Below are positions 24,550-32,932 of a stretch of 64,000 bases of DNA, piece after piece; position 1 is the stretch's first letter; each line of letters starts with the position of its first letter. Both the position numbers and the translations under genes were made by a program. The notes below the pieces were generated by a model. The model ran no database searches and was not told where the DNA came from. It was given only the letters and a program-made list of their open reading frames with translations. Origin of the DNA: Rhizobium aethiopicum (lineage in GTDB: Bacteria > Pseudomonadota > Alphaproteobacteria > Rhizobiales > Rhizobiaceae); NCBI RefSeq assembly GCF_014197535.1, contig NZ_JACIFV010000018.1:62001-126000 (forward strand), given 5' to 3'.

Positions 24550-25782
24550 CTACTCGAAGATGGCGAAGAAATTCTCGGCCGCAGACGCCGCGTCGTTCGA
24601 GCCGCCGCTCCAGTATTCGTCGACGAAATCATCGAGCGCGCCGACCTGCTGCGGTGTGAGCACGATCGCCTGATCCGGTACAATCGCGCCGGCGGCCATC
24701 AGCTCTGCACCCTTCTGGGCGCAGACATCAAGCTGCGACTTATCGACATCGGCACGCATCGGGACCGAGCCCTTCTTAAGGGCGAATTCGACCTGGACGG
24801 TCGGGTCCATGACGACCTCGGCAAGAAGTTTCTGCGCCTTGTCGGTCTGGGCATTGCCGGTCTTGGGGAACCAGAGGGCGTCGGCGATATAGACCATGCC
24901 CTTGGATTCAGGAGCGATCATGCAGCCATAATCCTTGCCCGGCTCCTTGCCGGCGACGGTGAATTCGCCCTTGGCCCAGTCGCCCATGAACTGCACGCCT
25001 GCTTTGGCGGTGATCAGCATGGCGGTCGCGTCGTTCCAGTTGCGGCCGGCCGCACCCGCATCGACATAACCGCGCAGCTTGCCGAGGATTTCAAGCGTCT
25101 TCTTGACACCGGCGACAGACGCTTCGCTCTTGTCCTTTTCTACATAGATCTTCAGGAAGCCGTCGATCCCGACCTGCGAGAGCAGGATCATGTTGAAGAC
25201 CTTGGTCTGTTGCCAGGGCTGTCCGCCCCAGGCGACCGGGATGATGCCGGCGGCCTTCAGCTTGTCGAGATCAGCGAAAAACTCGTCCCAGCTTTTCGGT
25301 TCCTGCCCAATGCCGGCCTTGTCGAAGGCTTCCTTGGAATAGAAGACCCAGCTTTCGCCATGGGCGCCGGTCGGCGCGAGATAGACCTTGCCGTCATAGG
25401 AAATGAGATCATGGATCGATTTCGGTAGAGCGCTGGCCCATTTGCCGGCGGCGGCCACGTCGTCGATCGAATTGAACAGGCCTTGGCTGACGAAATCGGC
25501 AGCAGCAAGACCGATGACGCCCTGCTTGGCGCCGGGCGCATCACCGGCAACGATACGGTTCTGAAAAGCCGCATCGGCTGCGCCGAAACCGGCGATCGAG
25601 GAATCCTTCCAGACGCCGCCGCGCCTTTCGAATTCGCTTCTGATGACGTTGAGGGCCGCGGCTTCGCCGCCCGACGTCCAGGAGGACATGATCTCGATCG
25701 TCGGCTTGTCCTCGGCATGCGCCGCGGCGAATGGACCGGCGAAAGCCACGCCGGCAAGAAAAAGCTTCATCATGGTCTTCAT
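24550..25782 (-). CDS. Sugar ABC transporter substrate-binding protein (family 1)
   Basis: A 410-residue secreted protein with a signal peptide (MKTMMKLFLAGVAFAGPFAA then AHAED, cleavage after AHA). The body has family 1 features: MSSWTSGGEAAALNVIRSEF, WKDSSIAGFGAADAAF, and late WFPKTGNAQTDKAQKLLAEV. AGAGGTGG lies upstream of ATG 25782; an alternative ATG three codons later is possible. It binds an oligosaccharide or glycoside; the ligand is unknown. Confidence 0.9.
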   Translation of the reverse strand: MKTMMKLFLAGVAFAGPFAAAHAEDKPTIEIMSSWTSGGEAAALNVIRSEFERRGGVWKDSSIAGFGAADAAFQNRIVAGDAPGAKQGVIGLAAADFVSQGLFNSIDDVAAAGKWASALPKSIHDLISYDGKVYLAPTGAHGESWVFYSKEAFDKAGIGQEPKSWDEFFADLDKLKAAGIIPVAWGGQPWQQTKVFNMILLSQVGIDGFLKIYVEKDKSEASVAGVKKTLEILGKLRGYVDAGAAGRNWNDATAMLITAKAGVQFMGDWAKGEFTVAGKEPGKDYGCMIAPESKGMVYIADALWFPKTGNAQTDKAQKLLAEVVMDPTVQVEFALKKGSVPMRADVDKSQLDVCAQKGAELMAAGAIVPDQAIVLTPQQVGALDDFVDEYWSGGSNDAASAAENFFAIFE

Positions 25783-25839
25783 TGTTCCACCTCTTGAAAA
25801 TGCCCTCTTTGCGGGGCGTTTATCGTCTTCGGAATGATA

Positions 25840-26793
25840 TCAGCGGTAGATCGGCAGGAGCGCCTGCCGGACGAGCGTGAGCCCGTTGGCGATGTCGCGG
25901 ACGGGATCCGGCGCGGCATCGAGTTCGAGGATCGCCCAGCCTTCATAGGCCCGGTCACGCAGCAGCCGGATCCAGGCCGGCCAGTCGACCCGCCCGAGGC
26001 CGAAGCCGCAGAAATAGGGCTGGTGGCGTTCGTGGATGTGCTTGTCGATCGGGGTATCGGCAGGCATCGGACCGATCGCGTCCTTCCAGTGAGCGATGAT
26101 CATGCGCTCGTGATGGCGGTCGACGAGCTGGACGGGGTCGGAGCCGGCAACGATGATATGGGCCGTGTCCGGGCACATATGCACATAGGCCGGATCGGTC
26201 AGCAGCATCATCAGATCGACATCGCGCGCCGCGGCAAAGATCGAGTGAGCCTCGGTATGCAGCGCGAGCCGGACGCCTCCGGCATGGAGGATCGCGCCGA
26301 GCCGGTTGAGGAAATCGGCGATCTTCTTGGCGCGATCGAAATCATGGAACTGCACCGGCTGGGCGCCGAGCGTCTGGCGCAGGGGGGCGCCGATCACCAT
26401 GATGTCGCTGCCGCAGGCTTTCAGGAAATCGGCATAACGTTCCGCCTTGTCGATCAGCGCGCGCTGGGCTTCAGGGTCAGTAAAGTCTCCCGCTGCCTCG
26501 AGCTCTGCGAAGAAGCCGCTGCAAAGCGTCAGGCCGCGCCTTGCCAGTTCGGCGGCAAAGCCATCGATCAAACCGTAGGTCTTAATCGCGTCCTGCCAGT
26601 TGAAGGGAGAGAAGGTCAACTCGACGCCGGTGACGCCGGAGGCCTGGACGCTGTCGAGGATCTTGTCCCAGAAGGCGCGCGGCGCGGCGCGTGCATGGTC
26701 GACGATCGCATCATGGCTGCCGACGCCCCAGAAGCCGGGATGGAAGAACGTCACGAGATCGACGCCGAAGCGTAGTCTGTCGCCAGTGGCCAT
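25840..26793 (-). CDS. TIM-barrel sugar isomerase/epimerase-like protein
   Basis: A 317-residue member of the xylose-isomerase-like (AP endonuclease 2) superfamily: MATGDRLRFGVDLVTFFHPG start, metal-site candidates in LALHTEAHS, MCPDTAHI, IIAHWKDA and WAILELDAA. It is first in the operon, ahead of the binding protein, and divergent from the LacI gene. In glycoside catabolism such proteins act as 3-keto-sugar isomerases or as the catalytic subunit of deglycosidases working on 3-keto products, which would fit the GMC oxidase at the operon end (inference). Confidence 0.8.
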   Translation of the reverse strand: MATGDRLRFGVDLVTFFHPGFWGVGSHDAIVDHARAAPRAFWDKILDSVQASGVTGVELTFSPFNWQDAIKTYGLIDGFAAELARRGLTLCSGFFAELEAAGDFTDPEAQRALIDKAERYADFLKACGSDIMVIGAPLRQTLGAQPVQFHDFDRAKKIADFLNRLGAILHAGGVRLALHTEAHSIFAAARDVDLMMLLTDPAYVHMCPDTAHIIVAGSDPVQLVDRHHERMIIAHWKDAIGPMPADTPIDKHIHERHQPYFCGFGLGRVDWPAWIRLLRDRAYEGWAILELDAAPDPVRDIANGLTLVRQALLPIYR

Positions 26794-26882
26794 AACCTAT
26801 CCATTCTCAAGGCACGACCCGCCTGCATGCGAAACAGAGGCTCCGCATTCAATAAGTCGTGCATTTTCAAACCATTAAGGAA

Positions 26883-26898
26883 TGGCAATCGTTTGCCA
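26883..26898. promoter_or_regulatory. LacI-type operator 1
   Basis: TGGCAATCGTTTGCCA is an almost perfect 16-bp palindrome with a central CG, the common LacI/PurR-type operator form. It lies 90 nt upstream of the isomerase start on the minus strand and about 117 nt upstream of the LacI gene. Confidence 0.8.
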
Positions 26899-26941
26899 TG
26901 CCCAGATGATAGCCAAGCTGATTTTTTAAGCAAGCAATTTT

Positions 26942-26957
26942 TGGCAATCGTTTGCTA
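26942..26957. promoter_or_regulatory. LacI-type operator 2
   Basis: TGGCAATCGTTTGCTA repeats operator 1 with one change. Centres of the two sites are 59 bp apart, which would allow a short loop or control of each divergent promoter separately. It lies 58 nt upstream of the LacI start codon. Confidence 0.78.
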
Positions 26958-27014
26958 TAAACCGCCACCTGCCTTAGAGTTGCAAATCGAAGCATCCGGG
27001 AGACGGAACTAAAG

Positions 27015-28085
27015 GTGAATAAAAACAAGGATGTGGCGGCAGAAGAGCCGTCGGGCGCGTTGATGGCCGACGTTGCGCGGCTCGCCGGTGTCGCGATATC
27101 GACGGTCAGCCGGGCGCTTGCCAATCCCGGACGGGTGAACGAGAAGACCCGCGCCAAGATCAATGCGGCCGCCAGGCAGCTCGGCTACACGCCGAACGCA
27201 ATGGCGCGCGGCCTCAGGGTCGGAAAATCCAATACCATCATGATCATTTTGCCGGGTTCGCCTTATTATGGCGCCTCGCAGATCATCCCGCAGGTCCTGC
27301 AAAGCATCAATAAATCCCTGATCCAGAGGGGGTATAACTTGATGATCGCCAATCTCGATCGCGAGGAAGCTTCCGAACGGCACATACTTGATCTTGCCTT
27401 CAGCGGCACGGTTCGGGGAGCCATTATCTTCTCGTCGAAACTTCCGGAGATCGAAGGGCGTTCGCCTGCCGGGGCAGGCCTGCCGATCGTCTCGATGTTG
27501 TTCGACATGAGTGATGCCGGTTTGCCGAGCGTCGTCACCAATGACCGGGAGGCGATCCGTGATGCGACGATGGAATTGATCCGTTCGGGTCATCGGCGCT
27601 TCCTCTATATAGCCGGCCCCGAGGGAAACTACCACGACGTCGAGCGCTACGCCGGGGTCCTCGAGGCTCTACGCACAGAGGGACTTTCCGAGGAAGCCGT
27701 GTCGAGATCTGGCGGCGATCTCGAATACCAGCATGGCTTCGAGATCGGCATTCGTGCCGCCGATGATTTCATGAAGCTCGCCGTCAGGCCGACGGCTGTC
27801 ATCGCAACGAGCGATGACATGGCAATCTCGTTCATGAGCATTATTCAACGCGCAGGCCTTGTTATTCCAGAGCACGTGTCCGTCGTTTCCTTCGACGGCT
27901 CCCCGGTCTGCGAATTCTGTTCGCCGCCGCTCTCGACGATCAAACAGCCCGTGGAAGAGATGGGACGCGCGGCCGTGGAACTTCTGCTCGGCGCCATCGG
28001 CCAGACGCAGGATGCGGCAACGATGCGCACCGTCATCCGCAGCCAGCTTATCCTGCGGGAGAGCATTGCCCCTGCGAGGGATTGA
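27015..28085 (+). CDS. LacI-family regulator of the glycoside ABC operon
   Basis: A 356-residue LacI protein: helix-turn-helix MADVARLAGVAISTVSRALA, hinge AARQLGYTPNAMARGLR, effector domain with TNDREAIRDA and ATSDDMAISF. It starts at GTG 27015 behind a GGGAG. It faces the isomerase-ABC-GMC operon across two sites that match LacI-type operators, so control of that operon and autoregulation are likely. The inducer is unknown but should be the imported glycoside or a product. Confidence 0.88.
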   Translation: MNKNKDVAAEEPSGALMADVARLAGVAISTVSRALANPGRVNEKTRAKINAAARQLGYTPNAMARGLRVGKSNTIMIILPGSPYYGASQIIPQVLQSINKSLIQRGYNLMIANLDREEASERHILDLAFSGTVRGAIIFSSKLPEIEGRSPAGAGLPIVSMLFDMSDAGLPSVVTNDREAIRDATMELIRSGHRRFLYIAGPEGNYHDVERYAGVLEALRTEGLSEEAVSRSGGDLEYQHGFEIGIRAADDFMKLAVRPTAVIATSDDMAISFMSIIQRAGLVIPEHVSVVSFDGSPVCEFCSPPLSTIKQPVEEMGRAAVELLLGAIGQTQDAATMRTVIRSQLILRESIAPARD

Positions 28086-28187
28086 CGGTGCCGGAACCAA
28101 CCACGCACAGAAAGCACATGACCGTAAGAATAAGCGCTGCGCGATGGGTAAATTCATTCATAGACAAATACCGCAGGGAAGCCTAAG

Positions 28188-28214
28188 TTAGCGCCAGGTA
28201 TTACCTGTAGCTAA
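28188..28214. promoter_or_regulatory. Toxin-antitoxin autoregulatory operator
   Basis: A 27-bp inverted repeat of the form TTAGC-N2-CAGGTA-N-TACCTG-N2-GCTAA. Both nested arm pairs (5 and 6 bp) are perfect. It ends 10 nt before the antitoxin ATG and so covers the promoter/leader. Two nested half-sites fit binding of two ribbon-helix-helix dimers. Confidence 0.7.
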
Positions 28215-28224
28215 GGAAAGCCTT

Positions 28225-28503
28225 ATGGCATCGCCAACCTCGCTCAAGCTCGATGACGAGCTGAAGGGCCGCGTCCAACAATTGGCCGAGGCTCGCCGCC
28301 GTTCGTCCCACTGGATCATGCGTGAAGCGATTGCGCAATATGTCGAGCGCGAGGAGAAGCGCGAGGCGCTGCGGCAGGAGACGCTTGGCGCCTGGAATGA
28401 ATTTGAAGCGACGGGACTGCATGTTACCGGCGCCGAGGTTGAAAAATGGCTTTCGACTTGGGGAACTGACGACGAGTTGTCCGCACCCGAATGCCACAAG
28501 TGA
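28225..28503 (+). CDS. Ribbon-helix-helix antitoxin (ParD/RelB-like)
   Basis: A 92-residue protein with an N-terminal ribbon-helix-helix (SPTSLKLDDELKGRVQQLAE, RRSSHWIMREAIAQYVERE) and a flexible acidic C-terminus that would mask the toxin. AAGGAAAG lies upstream of ATG. Its last 13 nt overlap the toxin gene, the normal arrangement for such pairs. It should repress its own promoter through the palindrome directly upstream. Confidence 0.88.
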   Translation: MASPTSLKLDDELKGRVQQLAEARRRSSHWIMREAIAQYVEREEKREALRQETLGAWNEFEATGLHVTGAEVEKWLSTWGTDDELSAPECHK

Positions 28504-28781
28504 TCTTCTCCCCGGCCGCAATCCGCGATCTTGAGCGGCTTCGGGAATTCTTGCGACCGAAAAACCCATCAGTCGCCAAGCGGGCAGGCGAAACTATTCT
28601 CAAAGGCGTGAGCGTCCTTGGTGCGCATCCCCATATAGGACGCCTCATCGAGGATATGCCCGAGCAATACCGGGAATGGCTCATCGATTTCGGAGATACC
28701 GGGTACGTCGCTCGTTATCGTATGGATGGCGACATTTTGACGATCCTTGCCGTGCGGCATCAGAAGGAAGCTGGGTTCTGA
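28491..28781 (+). CDS. ParE/RelE-superfamily toxin
   Basis: A 96-residue basic protein with the ParE/RelE fold pattern: FSPAAIRDLERLREFL, GAHPHIGRLIEDMPEQYREW and the C-terminal YRMDGDILTILAVRHQKEAG. ParE toxins poison gyrase and RelE toxins cleave mRNA at the ribosome; the sequence alone does not decide which applies. It overlaps the antitoxin gene in a different frame. Confidence 0.88.
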   Translation: MPQVIFSPAAIRDLERLREFLRPKNPSVAKRAGETILKGVSVLGAHPHIGRLIEDMPEQYREWLIDFGDTGYVARYRMDGDILTILAVRHQKEAGF

Positions 28782-28806
28782 CCAGGATTTCGAGGGCCCC
28801 GCACCT

Positions 28807-28831
28807 GTCGGTTGGGGAATTCGCAACCGAC
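28807..28831 (+). terminator. Possible hairpin after the toxin gene
   Basis: GTCGGTTG (28807-28814) pairs with CAACCGAC (28824-28831), loop GGGAATTCG. It lies 26 nt after the toxin stop and 149 nt before the biotin carrier gene. No T-run follows. The remaining 28832-28979 holds no gene I can support. Confidence 0.35.
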
Positions 28832-28979
28832 CGGCGAGATGTCCCATAGGGTACAGATTGCGCTCCATCAAAACTTCGTCTGACCCCATCAATCCGCCCG
28901 TCGTGCTACGAAATCACAACACCGGGCGATCTGAAACTTCGGCTATGCGCGGTGGGATTTTGAAATTCCGAGCACGCAC

Positions 28980-29399
28980 ATGGACCTCTCGAAGATCAAG
29001 ACGCTGATCGACTTTGTCGGACGATCGAATATTACCGAGCTCACCGTGACGGAAAAGGACGTGACGGTTCGGATTTTCCGAACGGCGGCGGGGCAGGAGG
29101 CTGTCGCCGAACCCGAGCAAAAGCCGAGACCGATCGCCGCTGCGTCCTCGGGCGTCAAGCAAACCTTCCATGCGGTGACGGCGCCTGTTTTCGGCGTTCT
29201 ACACAAGGCCCCGGCGCCCGGGGAACCGCCATTTGTCGCGATCGGAGACGCGGTGGAGGAGGGGCAGACGCTCTTCATTATCGAGGCGATGAAGGTCTTC
29301 AACACGATCACCGCACCGCGGGCCGGGCGCATCATGCGCCTGACCGAAATAGATGGCGGCGAGGTCGAGACCGGCGACCTGCTGGCGGAGATTGCCTGA
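28980..29399 (+). CDS. accB: Biotin carboxyl carrier protein (AccB-like)
   Basis: A 139-residue carrier. The N-terminal helix DLSKIKTLIDFVGRSNITEL and the beta hairpin KDVTVRIFR match AccB; a Pro/Ala linker leads to the biotinyl domain with EAMKVF, biotinyl-lysine Lys105. It carries carboxybiotin between a carboxylase and a carboxyltransferase. Its stop overlaps the AccC-like start (TGATG). Linkage to PxpB/PxpC homologues rather than AccA/AccD suggests it does not serve fatty-acid synthesis (inference). The ribosome-binding site is weak. Confidence 0.85.
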   Translation: MDLSKIKTLIDFVGRSNITELTVTEKDVTVRIFRTAAGQEAVAEPEQKPRPIAAASSGVKQTFHAVTAPVFGVLHKAPAPGEPPFVAIGDAVEEGQTLFIIEAMKVFNTITAPRAGRIMRLTEIDGGEVETGDLLAEIA

Positions 29400-30793
29400 T
29401 GCCGGAAACATCTGAACAATCCGCTGTCTCGGGGCGCCGCTTCGATACCGTCCTCATCGCCAATCGCGGCGAGATCGCAGCGCGGATCCAGCGTGCCTGT
29501 CGCGAGCTCGGCCTTACGACGGTCGCCATCTGCTCCGAGGCGGACAGGGAAGCACCTTACGGCAGCACCGCTGACAGCTTTCTCTGCATCGGCCCGTCGA
29601 GCGCGGCGAAAAGCTACCTCAATCAGGATGCCATTCTTCTCGCGGCGCGCCTGACCGGTGCGGGCGCCATCCACCCCGGTTACGGATTTCTATCGGAAAA
29701 TGCGGCATTCGCCGACGCCGTCGAAAAGGCAGGGCTGGTCTTCATCGGTCCGACGGCTTCATCGATCGCGACCATGGGCGACAAGATCGCGGCGAAACGG
29801 GCGATGATGGCGGCGGGCGTGCCCTGCGTTCCCGGGCCGGACACGGCGCTGCCCGACGATCCCGCATCGGTGGAGCGGCTCGCGCTGGAGATCGGCTATC
29901 CCGTCATCATCAAGGCATCAGGCGGCGGCGGCGGGCGCGGCATGCGCGTCGTTCCGAAGGCCGACCAGTTGAATGAAGCGATCGCGCTGACCCGGGAAGA
30001 AGCCCGCAAGGCTTTCGGCTCACCCTCTCTCTATATGGAGAAGTTCCTCCAGCATCCGCGCCATATCGAGATACAGGTTCTTTGCGACGACCAGGGGAAT
30101 GCTGTGTGGCTGGGGCATCGAGACTGCTCGATGCAGCGCCGCCATCAGAAGGTTGTGGAGGAGGCGCCGGCGCCTGGAATCGCGCCCGACATCATCCGGC
30201 CGGTCGGCATGGCCTGCGTCGAGGCCTGCCGCCAGATCGGCTACCGGGGCGTCGGAACTTTCGAATTTCTCTATGAGGACGGCGCTTTCTATTTCATCGA
30301 AATGAACACGCGGCTTCAGGTCGAGCATCCCGTCACCGAGATGACGAGCGGGGTCGATATCCTCCAGGCGCAGATCAAGGTGGCCCAGGGTGAGGTTCTG
30401 AACCTCATCCAAAGTGAGGTGATCTGCGAAGGCCATTCTTTCGAATGCCGCATCAACGCCGAAGATCCCGACAGCTTCCTGCCGTCGGCGGGCATCATCA
30501 CCCGTCTGGCTTTGCCGCAGGGGCCGGGCATCCGCGTCGATACGCATATCCATGCCGGCTATAAGGTCTCGCCCTATTACGACTCGCTGATCGCGAAACT
30601 GATCGTGCATGCGCCGACGCGGGCGAAAGCCATGGCCAGAATGTGCGAAGCGCTTGCCGGCACCGAGATCAAGGAAATCGCCACCAATATTCCCTTTTTG
30701 CGCGCCCTGTTCGAGGACCATGCTTTCGCGCGCGGCGAGACGGACATTCACTATCTCGAACAATGGCTGAAGCTGCGGAGGGCGGCGGCATGA
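29399..30793 (+). CDS. accC: Biotin carboxylase (AccC-like)
   Basis: A 464-residue ATP-grasp enzyme: N-terminal VLIANRGEIAARIQRACREL, glycine-rich IKASGGGGGRGMRVV, HRDCSMQRRHQKVVEEAP and MNTRLQVEHPVTEMTSG with the catalytic Arg/Glu. It carboxylates the biotin on the partner carrier using ATP and bicarbonate. It overlaps both neighbours by 1 and 4 nt, so subunits are made together. It is a paralogue in an oxoprolinase-type operon; the housekeeping accBC pair would be expected elsewhere. Confidence 0.9.
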   Translation: MPETSEQSAVSGRRFDTVLIANRGEIAARIQRACRELGLTTVAICSEADREAPYGSTADSFLCIGPSSAAKSYLNQDAILLAARLTGAGAIHPGYGFLSENAAFADAVEKAGLVFIGPTASSIATMGDKIAAKRAMMAAGVPCVPGPDTALPDDPASVERLALEIGYPVIIKASGGGGGRGMRVVPKADQLNEAIALTREEARKAFGSPSLYMEKFLQHPRHIEIQVLCDDQGNAVWLGHRDCSMQRRHQKVVEEAPAPGIAPDIIRPVGMACVEACRQIGYRGVGTFEFLYEDGAFYFIEMNTRLQVEHPVTEMTSGVDILQAQIKVAQGEVLNLIQSEVICEGHSFECRINAEDPDSFLPSAGIITRLALPQGPGIRVDTHIHAGYKVSPYYDSLIAKLIVHAPTRAKAMARMCEALAGTEIKEIATNIPFLRALFEDHAFARGETDIHYLEQWLKLRRAAA

Positions 30794-31215
30794 GCGCGAT
30801 CGATTTCAGCGATCCGGCCGCCATCGCGCTGCTGACCCAAGCACTGACGGCCGCCGGAGTGGACGGGCTGGAAATCTCCCGTCCGGGCGCACAGCTTCGC
30901 ATCGTCATTTCAGGGGAGGGGGAGGCGCGGATCAGCGCGACGGAAGCAGCGCCGCGCGCGCCGGGCTCTGCACAGACGGTCGTGACGGCGCCGATGGCGG
31001 GCCGCTTCTGCGTCGAACATCCGGCCGCCTTCGTCGTGCCGCAAAATTTGCCGCGGTCCCTATCCGACGCCGATGTCCTCGGCTTCATCAGGGTAGGGGA
31101 TGTGCTGCTTCCCCTTCGCGCCGGCAGTTCCGGCGTTATGACCAGGCTGCTCGCCGCGCCCGGCGCGCTGGTGGGCTACGGCGATCCTCTGTTCGAAATC
31201 GAGTTCCCATCATGA
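30790..31215 (+). CDS. Second biotin/lipoyl-carrier-like protein lacking the biotinyl lysine
   Basis: A 141-residue protein with an AccB-like layout: helical N-terminus (AIALLTQALTAAGVDGLEIS), a beta hairpin (AQLRIVISGEG), a linker, and a carrier-like domain starting VTAPMAGRF. Where the functional carrier upstream has EAMKV, this one has RVGDV, so no lysine is present to be biotinylated. It may be a structural subunit, an adaptor between carboxylase and CT subunits, or a decaying paralogue. It overlaps accC and pxpB by 4 nt each, which argues that it is still selected. Confidence 0.75.
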   Translation: MSAIDFSDPAAIALLTQALTAAGVDGLEISRPGAQLRIVISGEGEARISATEAAPRAPGSAQTVVTAPMAGRFCVEHPAAFVVPQNLPRSLSDADVLGFIRVGDVLLPLRAGSSGVMTRLLAAPGALVGYGDPLFEIEFPS

Positions 31216-31919
31216 TCGTCACGACGAACAGGCACGCTTCGCAAAGCGAGATCGTTCCGGCCACCAAAAGCCGGGCACGGGTTTCCTCGATCGGCGCCAG
31301 GGCCTTCCTGCTCGAGGCGCCCGGTGAATTCGACCTTGCCGCGCAGCGGCGGATCTGGGCTCTGTCCCGGAGCGTGAAAGGCTGGGCGGACCTCGCGGAA
31401 GACATTCCGGGGATGACCAACCTGCTGGTGATCTTCAAGCAGACGCCCGAAGATCCCGATCTGGTGGTCACGCGGCTGCTGGAGGCCTGGGCGAATGCCG
31501 AGAGCATCGATCTCGAAGGCAAGACCATCGAGATCCCGGTCCATTATGGCGGCGAGCACGCGACGGACCTGCCGGCTCTTTGCAATCTCTCGGGATTGAG
31601 CGACCGTGAGGTCGTCCGCATCCATCACCAAGCCACCTATCGTGTCTTCGCCGTCGGCAGCGCGCCTGGTTTCGGCTATCTGCATGGCCTCGACCCACGT
31701 ATCTACATGCCACGGAAGACCGTTCCCTCGCTGAAGATGCCGAAGGGCTGCGTGACCATTGGCGGTATGCAGACCGGCGTCGCCATGTTGACCGGCCCCA
31801 ACGGCTGGAATTCCATCGGCTTCGCGTCACTTGAGATGTTCGACCCGACGTCGACGACCCCTGCGATGATGGCGCCTGGAGATACGGTGCGGTTCCTGCC
31901 GGAAAGGATCGAGCTATGA
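31212..31919 (+). CDS. pxpB: 5-oxoprolinase subunit B / KipI-like carboxyltransferase domain protein
   Basis: A 235-residue protein of the PxpB (KipI, allophanate hydrolase subunit 1) family: IPVHYGGEHATDLPALCNLS, HHQATYRVFAVGSAPGFGYL and TIGGMQTGVAM are typical. The family forms half of a carboxyltransferase-like fold that is also found in urea carboxylase. With PxpC and PxpA it makes ATP-dependent 5-oxoprolinase in E. coli-type systems. It overlaps pxpC by 4 nt. Confidence 0.88.
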   Translation: MIVTTNRHASQSEIVPATKSRARVSSIGARAFLLEAPGEFDLAAQRRIWALSRSVKGWADLAEDIPGMTNLLVIFKQTPEDPDLVVTRLLEAWANAESIDLEGKTIEIPVHYGGEHATDLPALCNLSGLSDREVVRIHHQATYRVFAVGSAPGFGYLHGLDPRIYMPRKTVPSLKMPKGCVTIGGMQTGVAMLTGPNGWNSIGFASLEMFDPTSTTPAMMAPGDTVRFLPERIEL

Positions 31920-32911
31920 TCGAGATCTTGGAAAGCGGCCCTTTCAACACGGTGCAGGATCTCGGACGCCCCGGCTATCGCGACATCGGCGTATCGGCGA
32001 GCGGCGCCATGGATCCGCTTGCGGTCAGGATCGGCAATATTCTCGTTGGCAATGACGAGAATGCGGCCGCAATCGAGGTGCAGACCTTCCCGTTCAGCCT
32101 GCGTTTCCATCGGCGCGCCGTCTTTGCCGTAACCGGCGCCGACGGCAATCCTCATCTCGACGGATCGGAACGGCTTGCCTGGTGCGCCTATGTGGCCGAA
32201 TCCGGACAGGTTCTCGAACTGAAGCAGCCTCCGCGGCTTGCGCGCTCCTATATCGCGCTCGGCGGCGGGCTGGATGTTCCTGTTATCATGGGCTCGCGCA
32301 GCACGTCGCTCCGCGGCGGCTTCGGAGGCAATGCAGGCCGGCCACTGGCGAAGGGCGATCGGATTGCGGTCGGCGAGGACCTGGAGATTGCCATGCTGCC
32401 GGCCACCGGCCTCGCCGTCGTCGAACCGGCGACAGCACTCAGCAATGTCTTTCCGGCCCCGGTTGACGGCGTATTGCCGATCCGTGCCCTGCCGGCCGCT
32501 GAGCATGAGCTTTTCGCGGGAGACGGCGGGCCCTTCTGGAGCCAGATGTGGAGGATTTCTTCCCGAAGCGACCGGACGGGCTACCGCTTGTCAGGCGAAC
32601 CGATCAAGCCGGTGGCATCGATCGAGATGCGCTCCCACGGTGTCGTTCCCGGCGTCATCCAGGTGCCGCCCGGCGGCGAACCGATCGTGCAGATGAGCGA
32701 TGCGAACACCGCCGGCGGATATCCGAAAATCGCCGGCGTGATCGAATCCGATCTCTGGCGGCTGGGACAGGCCCGCATCGGCGCCCGCCTCAGCTTTGTT
32801 CGCTCGACACACGCCGAAGCGCGCGCTGTCGAACAGGCCGTCACCCGCTATGTCGACGACGTCAGACGCACGTCCCGGATGGTCAAGCGCGCTTTGAAGG
32901 CGATGGCTTAG
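31916..32911 (+). CDS. pxpC: 5-oxoprolinase subunit C / KipA-like biotin-dependent carboxyltransferase family protein
   Basis: A 331-residue PxpC (KipA, allophanate hydrolase subunit 2) protein: FNTVQDLGRPGYRDIGVSAS, ALGGGLDVPVIMGSRST, RTGYRLSGEPI and MRSHGVVPGVIQVPPGGEPI. Together with PxpB it corresponds to the carboxyltransferase domain of urea carboxylase. The adjacent biotin carboxylase and carrier supply what a real carboxyltransferase would need. It is followed by pxpA after 21 nt with a good AGGAGG. Confidence 0.88.
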   Translation: MIEILESGPFNTVQDLGRPGYRDIGVSASGAMDPLAVRIGNILVGNDENAAAIEVQTFPFSLRFHRRAVFAVTGADGNPHLDGSERLAWCAYVAESGQVLELKQPPRLARSYIALGGGLDVPVIMGSRSTSLRGGFGGNAGRPLAKGDRIAVGEDLEIAMLPATGLAVVEPATALSNVFPAPVDGVLPIRALPAAEHELFAGDGGPFWSQMWRISSRSDRTGYRLSGEPIKPVASIEMRSHGVVPGVIQVPPGGEPIVQMSDANTAGGYPKIAGVIESDLWRLGQARIGARLSFVRSTHAEARAVEQAVTRYVDDVRRTSRMVKRALKAMA

Positions 32912-32932
32912 GACCCTTATAAGGAGGAACTC

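Noticed and set aside
28569..28892. 107-codon minus-strand frame over the toxin gene and the gap after it
   Set aside because: Mostly antisense to the toxin gene; the part in the gap is short and unrecognised, so it is not evidence for an insertion element.
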